Below, piece by piece: positions 27,324-36,010 of a stretch of 64,000 nt of DNA. The stretch's first letter is position 1. Each line of letters starts with the position of its first letter. A program made the position numbers and the translations under genes. The DNA comes from Bryobacteraceae bacterium (GTDB taxonomy: Bacteria > Acidobacteriota > Terriglobia > Bryobacterales > Bryobacteraceae). Location of the stretch: the NCBI GenBank assembly GCA_025055455.1, contig JANWXD010000009.1, positions 1-64,000 of the forward strand, given 5' to 3'. The notes beneath the pieces are model-generated. The model worked only from the letters and a program-made list of their open reading frames with translations, was not told where the DNA came from and did not search any database.

Positions 27324-27360
27324 GCTGTCCCTCACAACGTTCCGGGCGCGCGGGATCCTC

Positions 27361-29688
27361 TCAGTTCCGGAGCGGCTTCCCCATCTTGAGCATATACTGC
27401 ATGCGCTCCTGCGTTTTTGGGTTCCCGCAGAGACTCAAGAACGCTTCGCGTTCCAGATCGAGCAGATATTGCTCGGATACGGTTTGGGAACCGCTCAGAC
27501 GGCCGCCGCTCAATACCAGCGCGAGTTTGTCAGCGATGACCAGATCGTATTCCGTGATTTGATGGGCTTGGTAAGCCATCCACGCTCGAAGTTTGAGCGT
27601 TGCGTAACCGGCTTCGCCGGCCACGCGGATGGCGTCTTGCGGAACCGGGGGCAGGTAGGAGGGCGCCAGCGCCAGGGCCAGCGCCTTGGCGTCACCGATC
27701 AGCCGGTCCGGGTTCATCGAGATGCCGTCGGTTTCGCGCAACAAACCGAGCTGGCGGGCTTCCTCCGCGCTCGAGGAGATTTTCGCCAGTCCGATCAGTT
27801 CGAACGCCTTCTGTGGGTCCTCAAGCCGCAAGAGCATCTCTTTGGAGCCCCCGCCGGCGGGAATCAATCCGACGCCGGTCTCCACGAGTCCCATGTACAG
27901 CTCCGCCGAGGCTTGGACGCGGGCGCAGTGCAGGACAATCTCCGCGCCGCCGCCCAACGTCCGCCCGAAGGGCGCAGCCACGACGGGCTTGGGGCTGTAC
28001 TTGAGGGCGAGGTTGGCTTGCTGGAAGCGACGCACCGCCAGGTCCAAGGATTCCCAGTCGCCCTCCTGCACTGCCATCAGCACCAGCATCAAGTTGGCCC
28101 CGGCGCTGAACAGTTCCCCTTGATTGGCGATCACCAACGCCTGGAAGTTCCGTTCCGTCTCCTGAAGCGCGGCGTGGACCATGGCGATTTGATCCTCGCC
28201 GATCGTGTTCATCTTGCTGTGGAACTCCAGGCAGAGCACGCCGTCGCCGAGATCCACGAGCGAGGCGCCAGCGTTGCGTTTCACGACGCCGCGGGCGCGC
28301 TTGAGAGGCGCGAGTTCGATGACCCCGGGGCGCTCCTCGAGCAGCCGGTACGAGCCCCCGCAGAGGTCGAAATATGCGGTGCGGGGCGTCCCGTTGGTAT
28401 CCGCAGGACGGTAGAAACTCTTGGCTCCCGAGGCGAGCATCTTTTCGATCAGCGGGGGCAGAGGCAACCCCTCGTTGCGGATGCGCTCGGCGGTTTCTTC
28501 AAAGCCGAGGGCGTCCCAAAGCTCGAAGGGACCGAGCTTGTGGGCGTAACCCCAGCGCAGGGCGCGGTCGATTTCGACAATACGGTCGGAAATCTCCGGG
28601 ACGCGCTCGGCCGAGTACAGAAGCACGTCGCGGAACAGCTTCCACAGGAAGGAGCCGGCCCGGTCCGCGCTGCGCACGAGGAACCAAATGCGCGCCGGCA
28701 AGTCCTCGATGTTGCGGGCAGCCTCCACCGTCTCGAAGCTCACCTTCCGCACCGGGTGGTATTCCAGCGTCTTCCAATCCAGCACGTGGATCTCGCGTTC
28801 GGGCCCGCCTCCCACCCGCTTGTAGAAACCCTGCCCGCTTTTTTCGCCGAGCCAACCCCGCTCGAGCATCTGGGAGACGAATTCCGGAGGAAGAAACCGC
28901 TCGCGCCACGGATCGTGGGGAACCAGTTCGTAGAGGTTGCGGGCCACGAAGGTCCACACGTCGAGGCCGACGATGTCCAGCAGCCGAAAGCTGGCGCTGC
29001 TCGGCAAGCCGATTAACGGGCCCGTCAGGGCATCCACCTCCTCGATCGTGTAGTCATCCTCCAGCATGATCTTCTGGACGGTGGCCCCGAAGAAGGTGCC
29101 GATGCGGTTGGCGATGAAGTTGGGCGTATCTTTGCACGGGACCACGCCCTTACCGAGGCGGCGGTCACAAAAATCCGCGACGAAGGCGAGCAGGCTCGGA
29201 TCCGTTTCCGGACCTGGGATCAGCTCCACCAGATGCAGGTAACGGGGCGGATTGAAGAAGTGCGTGCCGAGGAAGTTGCGGCGGAACGAGCTCGGGAATC
29301 CCTCGCAGATGCGCTCCAAGGGGATGCCGCTCGTGTTGGTCGAAAGAATAGCATCCGGACGACGGCACAGATCGACTTTGCGCCAGATCTCCCGCTTGAC
29401 TTCCAGGTTTTCGACGACGGCCTCGATGATCCAGTCCGCCTCGCGGATCTTGGGCAGATCGTCTTCGAAGTTGCCCGGAGTCACCAGGGCCGTGCGGGCC
29501 TCGGTGAAGAAGGCGCCGGGCCGCTGTTTGAGGGCGTTCTCGATGCCCTTGCGGGCTGCGGCGTTGCGGTCCGGCTCGCCGGGAAGAACGAGGTCGAGCA
29601 AAAGGGAGGGAATGCCGGCATTGGCGAGATGAGCGGCGATCCGGGATCCCATCGTCCCGGCGCCCAGCACAGCGACACGGCGGATCAT
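27361..29688 (-). CDS. fadN: bifunctional 3-hydroxyacyl-CoA dehydrogenase/enoyl-CoA hydratase FadN
   Basis: A 775-residue fusion. Residues 1-310 form the NAD-dependent hydroxyacyl-CoA dehydrogenase (VLGAGTMGSRIAAHLANAG, STNTSGIPL, GTHFFNPPRYLHLVELI with the catalytic His, KDTPNFIANRIG). A second dehydrogenase C-terminal domain follows, and residues about 480-660 form a crotonase/enoyl-CoA hydratase domain (LCLEFHSKMN, ELFSAGANL, GRTLGGGAEIVLHC, PAGGGSKE). The order, opposite to E. coli FadB, matches Bacillus FadN. The ATG at 29688 is chosen; the extra 12 codons upstream are unlike the family. First gene of fadN-fadA-fadE. Confidence 0.92.
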   Translation of the reverse strand: MIRRVAVLGAGTMGSRIAAHLANAGIPSLLLDLVLPGEPDRNAAARKGIENALKQRPGAFFTEARTALVTPGNFEDDLPKIREADWIIEAVVENLEVKREIWRKVDLCRRPDAILSTNTSGIPLERICEGFPSSFRRNFLGTHFFNPPRYLHLVELIPGPETDPSLLAFVADFCDRRLGKGVVPCKDTPNFIANRIGTFFGATVQKIMLEDDYTIEEVDALTGPLIGLPSSASFRLLDIVGLDVWTFVARNLYELVPHDPWRERFLPPEFVSQMLERGWLGEKSGQGFYKRVGGGPEREIHVLDWKTLEYHPVRKVSFETVEAARNIEDLPARIWFLVRSADRAGSFLWKLFRDVLLYSAERVPEISDRIVEIDRALRWGYAHKLGPFELWDALGFEETAERIRNEGLPLPPLIEKMLASGAKSFYRPADTNGTPRTAYFDLCGGSYRLLEERPGVIELAPLKRARGVVKRNAGASLVDLGDGVLCLEFHSKMNTIGEDQIAMVHAALQETERNFQALVIANQGELFSAGANLMLVLMAVQEGDWESLDLAVRRFQQANLALKYSPKPVVAAPFGRTLGGGAEIVLHCARVQASAELYMGLVETGVGLIPAGGGSKEMLLRLEDPQKAFELIGLAKISSSAEEARQLGLLRETDGISMNPDRLIGDAKALALALAPSYLPPVPQDAIRVAGEAGYATLKLRAWMAYQAHQITEYDLVIADKLALVLSGGRLSGSQTVSEQYLLDLEREAFLSLCGNPKTQERMQYMLKMGKPLRN

Positions 29689-29767
29689 CCCCCTCAGTCT
29701 GCTATTTCCAGCTCGGAGGCGCAAGCGGCGCGCGCGAACCGGAACCGCGGCGTCCGGTTTGCGGTGC

Positions 29768-31066
29768 TCATTCCGACAGGAGTTCCAGCACCGCGGCGGT
29801 CATGGCCTTCACTCCGGTTTCGATGGTGGGGTGCCGTGCGGGCCAGAACTCGGGCGAGTGTAAGGACGGCTTGGTCAGCGGCATGCGCGGTGGGTCGATC
29901 ACCCCGAGCCGGAACAAGACAAGCGGGATCTTCGGTTCCAGGCGTCCGTAGCGAGAAAAATCCTCGCCGCCCATTTCCGGATCGCGCTCGACGACGTTCT
30001 GGTCGCCCAATTCCCGCTTCCAGACCGGCACGAGCCGCCGCACCAACGCCGGGTCATTGTAGGTGGCAGGCGTGTACGCATCCGGAGTGATCCGGGTGAT
30101 CGGCGCCCGATCGGGCGGCACCCCCGCAGCCTGGGCCATTTCCACGGTGATGCGCCGGATGGCGCTCAAAATTCGCTCGCGGGTCTCCTCTGAAAACGAG
30201 CGCACCGTGAGCTGGAGGTCCACTTGGTCGGGGATGATGTTGTGTTTCGTTCCTCCGTGGATAGAGCCGACGGTGACCACGGCGGGATCCAGCGGCCGGA
30301 CCTCGCGGCTGACGATGGTTTGCAGCGCCAGTATCACCTGCGCGGCGAGCACGATCGGGTCTTTGGTCAGGTGCGGGTAGGCGCCGTGGCCGCCGACTCC
30401 GTAAAGCGTGATGTCCACGGAGTCTACATTCGCAAAGACGAAGCCTTCCCGATAGCCGATTTTGCCGGCTTCGAGGGCGGCGTCTACGTGAAGGGCGAGC
30501 GCATAATCCGGCCGGGGAAAGCGAGTGAATAAACCATCGTTGAGCATGGCCGCGGCGCCGGAGCCCAGTTCTTCGGCCGGCTGGGCCACCAGGAGCACCG
30601 TGCCGCGCCAGCGGTCTTTCAAGCGTGCCAGCAGCCGCGCCGTACCGACAAATACGGTCATGTGCATGTCATGGCCGCAGGCGTGCATGACGCCGACCTC
30701 GCGTCCCGCCGCGTCGCGCGTGCGCACCGTGCTGGCATACGGCAGGCCCGTTTTTTCCGTCACGGGCAACGCGTCCATGTCGGTGCGGACCATGACGGTG
30801 GGGCCCCTGCCGTTGCGCATCACCCCGACGACGCCGTGGCCACCCACGCCGGTGGTCACTTCGAAGCCCGCCGCGCGCAACTCCGAAGCGATGCGCTCGG
30901 CGGTCCGTTTCTCCTCCAGGGAAAGTTCCGGGTTGCGATGCAGATGGATGTAGAGCGCCTCGAGGGAGGCCAAGTCGGCGTCCACGAGCGCGTCGGGAAC
31001 TCGCGGCGACTCGGCGTAGAGCCAGCCAGCAGCGCAGAGCGCCGTGAGCAGCCGTGAGCGCCTCAT
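29768..31066 (-). CDS. secreted M20 family amidohydrolase/peptidase
   Basis: A 432-residue M20D-type (IAA-Leu hydrolase/hippurate hydrolase-like) zinc enzyme with an N-terminal signal (LLTALCAAGWLYA). Metal and catalytic residues: DMDALP, HACGHDMH, PAEELGSG with the general-base Glu, and GGEDFSRYG. Such enzymes release an acyl group from N-acyl amino acids or related amides. The start overlaps the stop of the molybdenum hydroxylase large subunit by 4 bp, so the three genes form one operon. The export signal makes it an unlikely partner for the cytoplasmic racemase pathway at 16 kb. Confidence 0.88.
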   Translation of the reverse strand: MRRSRLLTALCAAGWLYAESPRVPDALVDADLASLEALYIHLHRNPELSLEEKRTAERIASELRAAGFEVTTGVGGHGVVGVMRNGRGPTVMVRTDMDALPVTEKTGLPYASTVRTRDAAGREVGVMHACGHDMHMTVFVGTARLLARLKDRWRGTVLLVAQPAEELGSGAAAMLNDGLFTRFPRPDYALALHVDAALEAGKIGYREGFVFANVDSVDITLYGVGGHGAYPHLTKDPIVLAAQVILALQTIVSREVRPLDPAVVTVGSIHGGTKHNIIPDQVDLQLTVRSFSEETRERILSAIRRITVEMAQAAGVPPDRAPITRITPDAYTPATYNDPALVRRLVPVWKRELGDQNVVERDPEMGGEDFSRYGRLEPKIPLVLFRLGVIDPPRMPLTKPSLHSPEFWPARHPTIETGVKAMTAAVLELLSE

Positions 31067-33156
31067 GTCTTCAGACCGTGAGGAACCAATGGCAGCGCCC
31101 GCAGGCGCACGCCCACGGCGCCAAAAACCGCGTTGCCCACGGCAGGGGCGATACCGACGATCGGCGTTTCGCCGCCGCCGGCAGGGGGCAGATCCTTCCG
31201 GTCGAGGAGCACGACTTCGATCTGCGGCAGATCGGAGAAGCGGGGCACTCGGTAATTGGAAAAGCGCGGGTTCAGGATACGGCCGTCTTCAAACTCGATG
31301 GCTTCGAACAGCGCCCCGCCCAGGCCCATGACGATGCAGCCCTCCACCTGACTCCGCAAATGATCGGGGTTGACGATGGCGCCGCATTCGAAGGCTTCTA
31401 CCACGCGCACGACGCGCACGGCGCCGCTCGTGCGGTCCACGGAAACTTCGGCGCAGGTGGCGACGTAGCCGCCCTTCTCGAAGCCGGCCGCCACGCCAAA
31501 GCCCGTGCCCGAGGCTTTCTGGCGGCGGCTCCAGCCGAATTTCTCGGCGGCGGCTGCCAGCACCGCCCTCAGACGGGGATCCTTGGAGTTCTTGAGGCGG
31601 AACTCCAACGGATCCATGCCCACCAGGGCAGCCAGCTCGTCCATGTGGGTCTCGCGAGCGAAATGATTCGCCGTGGCCGCCAGCGCGCGGTAAGACCCTT
31701 GGCGCAGCGGGGAACGCGCCGGGTGAAATTCGATGTGTTGGTGTTCGATCGCGTAGGGGGTCCGAATGGCGGCAGGGCCGGAGTTATAGTTATGAAATTC
31801 CCAAGCCGTGACGATGCCGTCGCGCCGAACTCCGCTCGTGACTTCGATCACGCCCGCGGGTCGAAAATACGCCCACGTGAATTCTTCCTCGCGCGTCCAG
31901 ACGACCTTGACCGGTTTGCCGGCGGCGCGCGCCAAGCGGGCCGCCTCGATGGCGGCGTCTCCGGCGTGTTTGCCGCCGTAGCCGGAGCCAGTGTCCGGCA
32001 CGATGACGCGCACCTGTGTCTCGGACACTCCAAAGGCCCGCGCGAGCTCGCTGCGGACCCCGAAGGGCCGCTGGGTTCCGGTCCACACCGTGAGCTTGCC
32101 GTTTTCCCAGTGGGCCACGGCAGCGCGCGGCTCCAGGGGTGCGTGAGCGATGTAGGCCACCGTGTAGCTCTGGCGGAGCTGGTGGTCCGCGGCGGCCAGG
32201 CCCTGTGACACGTCGCCGACCACGTGGCGCGAGGCGCCGCCGAAGCCCTCCATCGGAGCAGGGTTTTTCTTGAGGTAGTCGAAAAGCTCGGCGGCGCGAG
32301 GTTGGGGTGTGAGTTTCCATTCAGCGCGGATCGCCGCCACGGCCTGGGAAGCCGTCGCTTCGTCCGGCGCCGCCGCGCCGATGAAATTGCCCTCGCGAAC
32401 GACCGTCACGCCGGGGATGCGCTCGGCCTGGCTGGGGTCGGCGGAAACCAGCGTGGCGCCGAAGGCCGGCGGCCGCAAGACCTTCCCGTACAGCATGCCC
32501 GGCAGGCGGATGTCGGAGGGGAATTCATGCCGTCCGGTCACCAAGGCCACCCCGTTCGCCTTGGGCACGGACGAACCCAGGGTTTTCCAATGCTCCGGCC
32601 GCGCGAGCGGGGTGCTCTCGCCAATTTCCTTGAGGATGCGCTGACCCTTGGTGAGCTCGCTGAACGTCGCCGTCTTGCCGGCGGGCCCCTTGACCAAGCC
32701 GGCTTCGATCGTCACCGCCTCGGGCGAACAGCCCCAGCGTTCGGCCGCCAGTTCCGCGAGGACCTGGCGCATGGCCGCGGCGGCTCGGCGCAATTGCGGC
32801 GCCATGAAGGGAGTCGTGCGGCTGCCGAAGGTGCCCATGTCGAACGGCACACGATCGGTGTCACCCATCACCAAGCGGATGCTGGACACCGGAGCGTGCA
32901 ACTCTTCCGCCACGGCCTGGGCCAGCGAGGTGCGAATGTCTTGTCCCACCTCGACCTTGCCGGTGAAAACGGTCGTGACGTTATCCTCGCCGATGTGAAG
33001 CCAGGCGGCGATATCCCGGGGCGCCGCCTGCGAAGCGCCGCTTCCCTGCTGCGCCTCGAGCGGCTCCGCCGTGAGCAAAACCACCACGCCGCCGAGCGTT
33101 CGGAAAAACTCCCGGCGGTCCATTACCGCGTGCGACCACAGCCCGGCCGGCGTCAT
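31063..33156 (-). CDS. iorB: molybdenum hydroxylase large subunit (isoquinoline 1-oxidoreductase beta / aldehyde oxidase type)
   Basis: A 697-residue molybdopterin subunit of the xanthine-oxidase family, IorB branch. A twin-arginine-like export signal is seen (MDRREFFRTLGGVVVLL) after a short lead; an alternative ATG at 33123 would begin exactly there. Cofactor regions include FGSRTTPFMAPQLRRAA, HAPLEPRAAVAHW, the GSGYGGKHAGDAAIEAARLA loop, and the C-terminal GGGETPIVGIAPAVGNAV that ends near the catalytic Glu position. It partners the [2Fe-2S] subunit whose stop it overlaps. No FAD subunit is present, as in IorAB and membrane-linked aldehyde dehydrogenases that pass electrons to cytochromes. 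The substrate is unknown. Confidence 0.87.
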   Translation of the reverse strand: MTPAGLWSHAVMDRREFFRTLGGVVVLLTAEPLEAQQGSGASQAAPRDIAAWLHIGEDNVTTVFTGKVEVGQDIRTSLAQAVAEELHAPVSSIRLVMGDTDRVPFDMGTFGSRTTPFMAPQLRRAAAAMRQVLAELAAERWGCSPEAVTIEAGLVKGPAGKTATFSELTKGQRILKEIGESTPLARPEHWKTLGSSVPKANGVALVTGRHEFPSDIRLPGMLYGKVLRPPAFGATLVSADPSQAERIPGVTVVREGNFIGAAAPDEATASQAVAAIRAEWKLTPQPRAAELFDYLKKNPAPMEGFGGASRHVVGDVSQGLAAADHQLRQSYTVAYIAHAPLEPRAAVAHWENGKLTVWTGTQRPFGVRSELARAFGVSETQVRVIVPDTGSGYGGKHAGDAAIEAARLARAAGKPVKVVWTREEEFTWAYFRPAGVIEVTSGVRRDGIVTAWEFHNYNSGPAAIRTPYAIEHQHIEFHPARSPLRQGSYRALAATANHFARETHMDELAALVGMDPLEFRLKNSKDPRLRAVLAAAAEKFGWSRRQKASGTGFGVAAGFEKGGYVATCAEVSVDRTSGAVRVVRVVEAFECGAIVNPDHLRSQVEGCIVMGLGGALFEAIEFEDGRILNPRFSNYRVPRFSDLPQIEVVLLDRKDLPPAGGGETPIVGIAPAVGNAVFGAVGVRLRALPLVPHGLKT

Positions 33157-33623
33157 CACACCGTCCTCCTCATCTTGGCGGCAGCGCTGCGGATCGCGGC
33201 GATGATGCGGGAATAGACGCCGCAGCGGCAGATGTTGCCGTCCATGAAGCGCACGATCTCGGCGATCCCCGGATCGGGGTGGCGGGAGAGCAGGGCCACG
33301 GCCGAAAGGATCATCCCCGGGGTACAGTAGCCGCACTGCATCGCTCCGGCCTCGAGAAACGCCTCCTGTACCGGATGGAGGCGGTCCTTGGGCGCGAGAC
33401 CCTCGATGGTGGTGATCGCGCGCCCCACCACCGCGCGCAGGGGCGTAACGCAGGAGCGGACTGCGCGTCCGTCCACCAGCACGGTGCAGGCGCCGCAGAC
33501 CCCCTCGCCGCAACCGTATTTGGTTCCGGTCAGACCGAGCTCGTCCCGTAGCACACCGAGCAGCGGGCGTTCCGAGGGGGCGCCGGTCGTGTAGGTCTTG
33601 CCATTGACATGCAATTCGATCAC
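33156..33623 (-). CDS. iorA: [2Fe-2S] subunit of molybdenum hydroxylase (isoquinoline 1-oxidoreductase alpha type)
   Basis: A 155-residue subunit with two [2Fe-2S] sites: the plant-ferredoxin type CGEGVCGACTVLVDG..C and the helical type CGYCTPGM..CRCG. It moves electrons from the molybdenum site of the large subunit. The start is GTG at 33623 with a ribosome site (GGAGGAG). Its stop overlaps the next start by one base (TGATG). It lacks an export signal and probably travels with the Tat-exported large subunit. Confidence 0.93.
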   Translation of the reverse strand: MIELHVNGKTYTTGAPSERPLLGVLRDELGLTGTKYGCGEGVCGACTVLVDGRAVRSCVTPLRAVVGRAITTIEGLAPKDRLHPVQEAFLEAGAMQCGYCTPGMILSAVALLSRHPDPGIAEIVRFMDGNICRCGVYSRIIAAIRSAAAKMRRTV

Positions 33624-33681
33624 GGAGCTCTCCTCCCGCGAACGGCGAATCGCCTCAAGCCGTCTGAAGTATCATAACAAC

Positions 33682-34074
33682 ATGCGCTCTCCTAAAACGA
33701 TCCTTCGGGCCCTCTTGTTAGTCGGCTTGACGGCTCCTCTTTCAGCCTCTGACGTGGCGGGCAAGTGGACCGGGACCGCGGAGGTCAAGATGCCCGACGG
33801 CGAGGTCCGTACGTATCCGCTTCACCTGGAAGTGCAACAAAGCGGCGAGCGGGTTACGGGCACGATCGGACGGGAGCCCGAGGAAAAGCTGCCGCTCGAG
33901 AAAGCGAAGCTCGAAGGAGGCAAGCTTTCCTTCGAAGTGGTTCCCCCTGACGCTGGAGCTCCGGTGGCGTTTGAACTGGAAGTTACGGGAGGCCGGTTGG
34001 AAGGCACGTTAAAAGGCGACACGGACGCGGGCCCCATTTCGGGTAAGGTTACACTGGCCCGCGCCGCCGGCTAG
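33682..34074 (+). CDS. secreted lipocalin-like small protein, unknown function
   Basis: A 130-residue protein with a signal peptide (ILRALLLVGLTAPLSASD) and a predicted all-beta body of alternating strands (GKWTGTAEVKM, YPLHLEVQQSGERVTGTIG, GKLSFEVV, FELEVTGGRLEGTLKGD). Such short proteins testing W-x-G..G.I.G patterns are common in Acidobacteria and Planctomycetes with no known role. ATG at 33682 follows AT-rich sequence TATCATAACAAC that may hold a -10. It is divergent from the IorAB-M20 operon. Confidence 0.7.
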   Translation: MRSPKTILRALLLVGLTAPLSASDVAGKWTGTAEVKMPDGEVRTYPLHLEVQQSGERVTGTIGREPEEKLPLEKAKLEGGKLSFEVVPPDAGAPVAFELEVTGGRLEGTLKGDTDAGPISGKVTLARAAG

Positions 34075-34171
34075 GCGTTCGCAGGCTGTGGCCTGCGCCC
34101 TGCCGCCTCCCGGGGCGCGGGTGATGACCGGGGGCGGTGATCAGGGCGCAGACCACCTGGAGGTGAGGGTC

Positions 34172-35494
34172 TCAGACCTTCTGCGTTTCGGGAACCTCAC
34201 GGCCGGTCCGGTCCTTCATCGGAACGAAGTGCCGCAAGCCGTGGCCGATGTAAATCTGCCGGGGTCGCGCGATCTTCTGCTCGGGATCTTCCAGCATCTC
34301 CTGCCACTGGGCTAGCCAGCCGACCGTCCGCGGGATGGCGAACAGAACCGTGAACATGTCCGGAGTGAACCCCATGGCTTGATAAATAATGCCGGAGTAG
34401 AAGTCTACGTTCGGATAGAGCTTGCGCGAGACGAAATACTCGTCTTGGAGCGCGATGCGCTCGAGCTCCAAAGCGATGTCCAGCTTCGGGTTGCGGCCGG
34501 TCACCTTGAAGACCTCGTCGGCGGTTTGCTTGATGATGCGGGCCCGCGGGTCGTAGTTTTTGTAGATCCGGTGTCCGAAGCCCATGAGCCGGACGTGCCC
34601 CGCCTTCACCTTCTCGATATAGGCCGGCACGTTGTCCACCGAGCCGATCTCATCGAGCATGCGTAACACCGCCTCGTTGGCGCCGCCATGGAGCGGGCCG
34701 GAGAGGGCCGCCGCGGCAGCCGCCGTGGCCACGTAGGGATCGGCGTGCGCGCTGCCCACCGAGCGCATGGCGTTGGCGCTGCAATTCTGCTCGTGATCGG
34801 CATGCAGGATGAAAAGAATGTCCAGCGCTCGGGCGAGCACCGGATTGGGCTCGTACTTGGGCTCAGCCGGCATCTTCCAGAGCATGCTCATGAAGTTTTC
34901 CGTGTAGCTGAGGGAGTTATCCGGATAGACGTAGGGCAGGCCGAGGCTGTGGCGGTAGGCGTACGCCGCAATCGTGGGGACCTTGCCGACCAGCCGCAAA
35001 ATCTGTAGGTGCCGCGAGTGCCGGTCGTGAATGTTCTTGGCGTCGGGATAGAAGGTCGAAAGCGCGGCGATGGTGCTGACGAACATCCCCATGGGGTGGG
35101 CGTCATGGTGGAACCCATCCATGAACTTCTTGATGTTTTCGTGGATCATCGTGTGGTGGGTGACCTTGTCTACCCACTCTCTGAGTTCGCTTTCGGTGGG
35201 CAGCTCCCCGAACAGAATCAGGTAGGCCACTTCGAGGAAGGTGCACTTTTCGGCCAGCTCCTCGATCGGGTAGCCCCGGTAGCGCAGAATCCCTTTGTCG
35301 CCGTCGATGAAGGTGATCGCGCTCTGGCAGGAGGCGGTATTCATGAAGGCCGGATCGTAACTCATGACGCCGAAGTCGTCCGGCCCAGTCTTGATCTGGC
35401 GCAGATCCATGGCGCGCACGGCGCCCTTGAACAGCGGAACCGTGTAGGACTTACCGGTGCGATTGTCGGTGATGGTCAGGGTGTCCTCAGGCAT
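34172..35494 (-). CDS. gltA: citrate synthase
   Basis: A 440-residue type II citrate synthase condensing oxaloacetate and acetyl-CoA. Catalytic signatures: LILHADHEQNCSANAMRSVGS with the first His, GPLHGGANEAVLRML with the second, GFGHRIYKNYDPRA, and the C-terminal DFYSGIIYQAMGF with the Asp. The N-terminal GILRYRGYPIEELA is typical. ATG at 35494 with ribosome site AGGAGA. It is divergent from icd-mdh across a 516-bp gap. Confidence 0.95.
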   Translation of the reverse strand: MPEDTLTITDNRTGKSYTVPLFKGAVRAMDLRQIKTGPDDFGVMSYDPAFMNTASCQSAITFIDGDKGILRYRGYPIEELAEKCTFLEVAYLILFGELPTESELREWVDKVTHHTMIHENIKKFMDGFHHDAHPMGMFVSTIAALSTFYPDAKNIHDRHSRHLQILRLVGKVPTIAAYAYRHSLGLPYVYPDNSLSYTENFMSMLWKMPAEPKYEPNPVLARALDILFILHADHEQNCSANAMRSVGSAHADPYVATAAAAAALSGPLHGGANEAVLRMLDEIGSVDNVPAYIEKVKAGHVRLMGFGHRIYKNYDPRARIIKQTADEVFKVTGRNPKLDIALELERIALQDEYFVSRKLYPNVDFYSGIIYQAMGFTPDMFTVLFAIPRTVGWLAQWQEMLEDPEQKIARPRQIYIGHGLRHFVPMKDRTGREVPETQKV

Positions 35495-35843
35495 GCTGGC
35501 TTCTCCTTTTGGCTGCTCGCATTCTAGCTTGGCGCGGCCTCAGGAGGCCCGCGCCCAAAGGTTGCATTCGAGGGAACAGACGCCCCGGGTGAGGCCGAGG
35601 GCACAAGCAGGGAAAGGGATAGGTAAGGGGTCGAGGAGGGTGGCCGGCACGCCAAAGAGCACCCGCCCAGGATTGGCGATGCCAGCCTTGCGTGGCCATT
35701 TCGGCCTCCCCGGGGCGAACTGTCCCCGTTTGCGCCTTGCATTCGACGTGCCACAGGGGCGGATCCGCAGTGGCGGAGCTTACCGCAGCGGGGCCCTGCC
35801 GGCTTGGGGGCATTTGCCCCAGCGTGCTGGGAAGAATGGGAAA

Positions 35844-35865
35844 AATCAGACTATTGAGTCTGATT
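35844..35865. promoter_or_regulatory. perfect palindrome, candidate operator for TCA genes
   Basis: AATCAGACT-ATTG-AGTCTGATT, 9-bp perfect arms with a 4-base spacer. It overlaps the -35 of a candidate icd promoter and sits between divergent gltA and icd. On the minus strand it is followed by TTTTTCCC, so a weak terminator is the alternative reading. Confidence 0.55.
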
Positions 35866-35882
35866 ATGCCCGTTGTTATAGT
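35854..35882 (+). promoter_or_regulatory. candidate sigma-70 promoter for icd-mdh
   Basis: TTGAGT (35854-35859) and TATAGT (35877-35882) with a 17-base spacer. The -35 lies inside the palindrome, as expected for a repressor-controlled promoter. A second, closer TACAAT at 35944-35949 may be another start. Confidence 0.5.
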
Positions 35883-36010
35883 GGATGCCGGGGCAGGATT
35901 CGCCCTTGCCGAGCGCCCGGCACGTGTGCCCGAGAGCTTGGGCTACAATCCGTCCGACGGGGCCCGCGCCCCGGCGCAACGGCAGCACGAAAATTGCAGA
36001 GAGGAGCGCC

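Larger units (their letters stand above)
35495..36010. other. 516-bp region between gltA and icd, no gene recognised
   Basis: No credible coding frame. It contains GC-rich hairpins (for example GGGGC-ATTT-GCCCC at 35807-35821), a perfect 9-bp-arm palindrome (35844-35865), a candidate promoter over it, and a TACAAT element (35944-35949) 61 bases before the icd start. A small RNA or the gltA leader could also lie here; I could not match it to a known RNA family. Confidence 0.5.

Noticed and set aside
33157-33513. 816-residue form of the molybdenum hydroxylase large subunit
   Set aside because: The extra N-terminus overlaps the [2Fe-2S] subunit in another frame; the start at 33156 with TGATG coupling fits.
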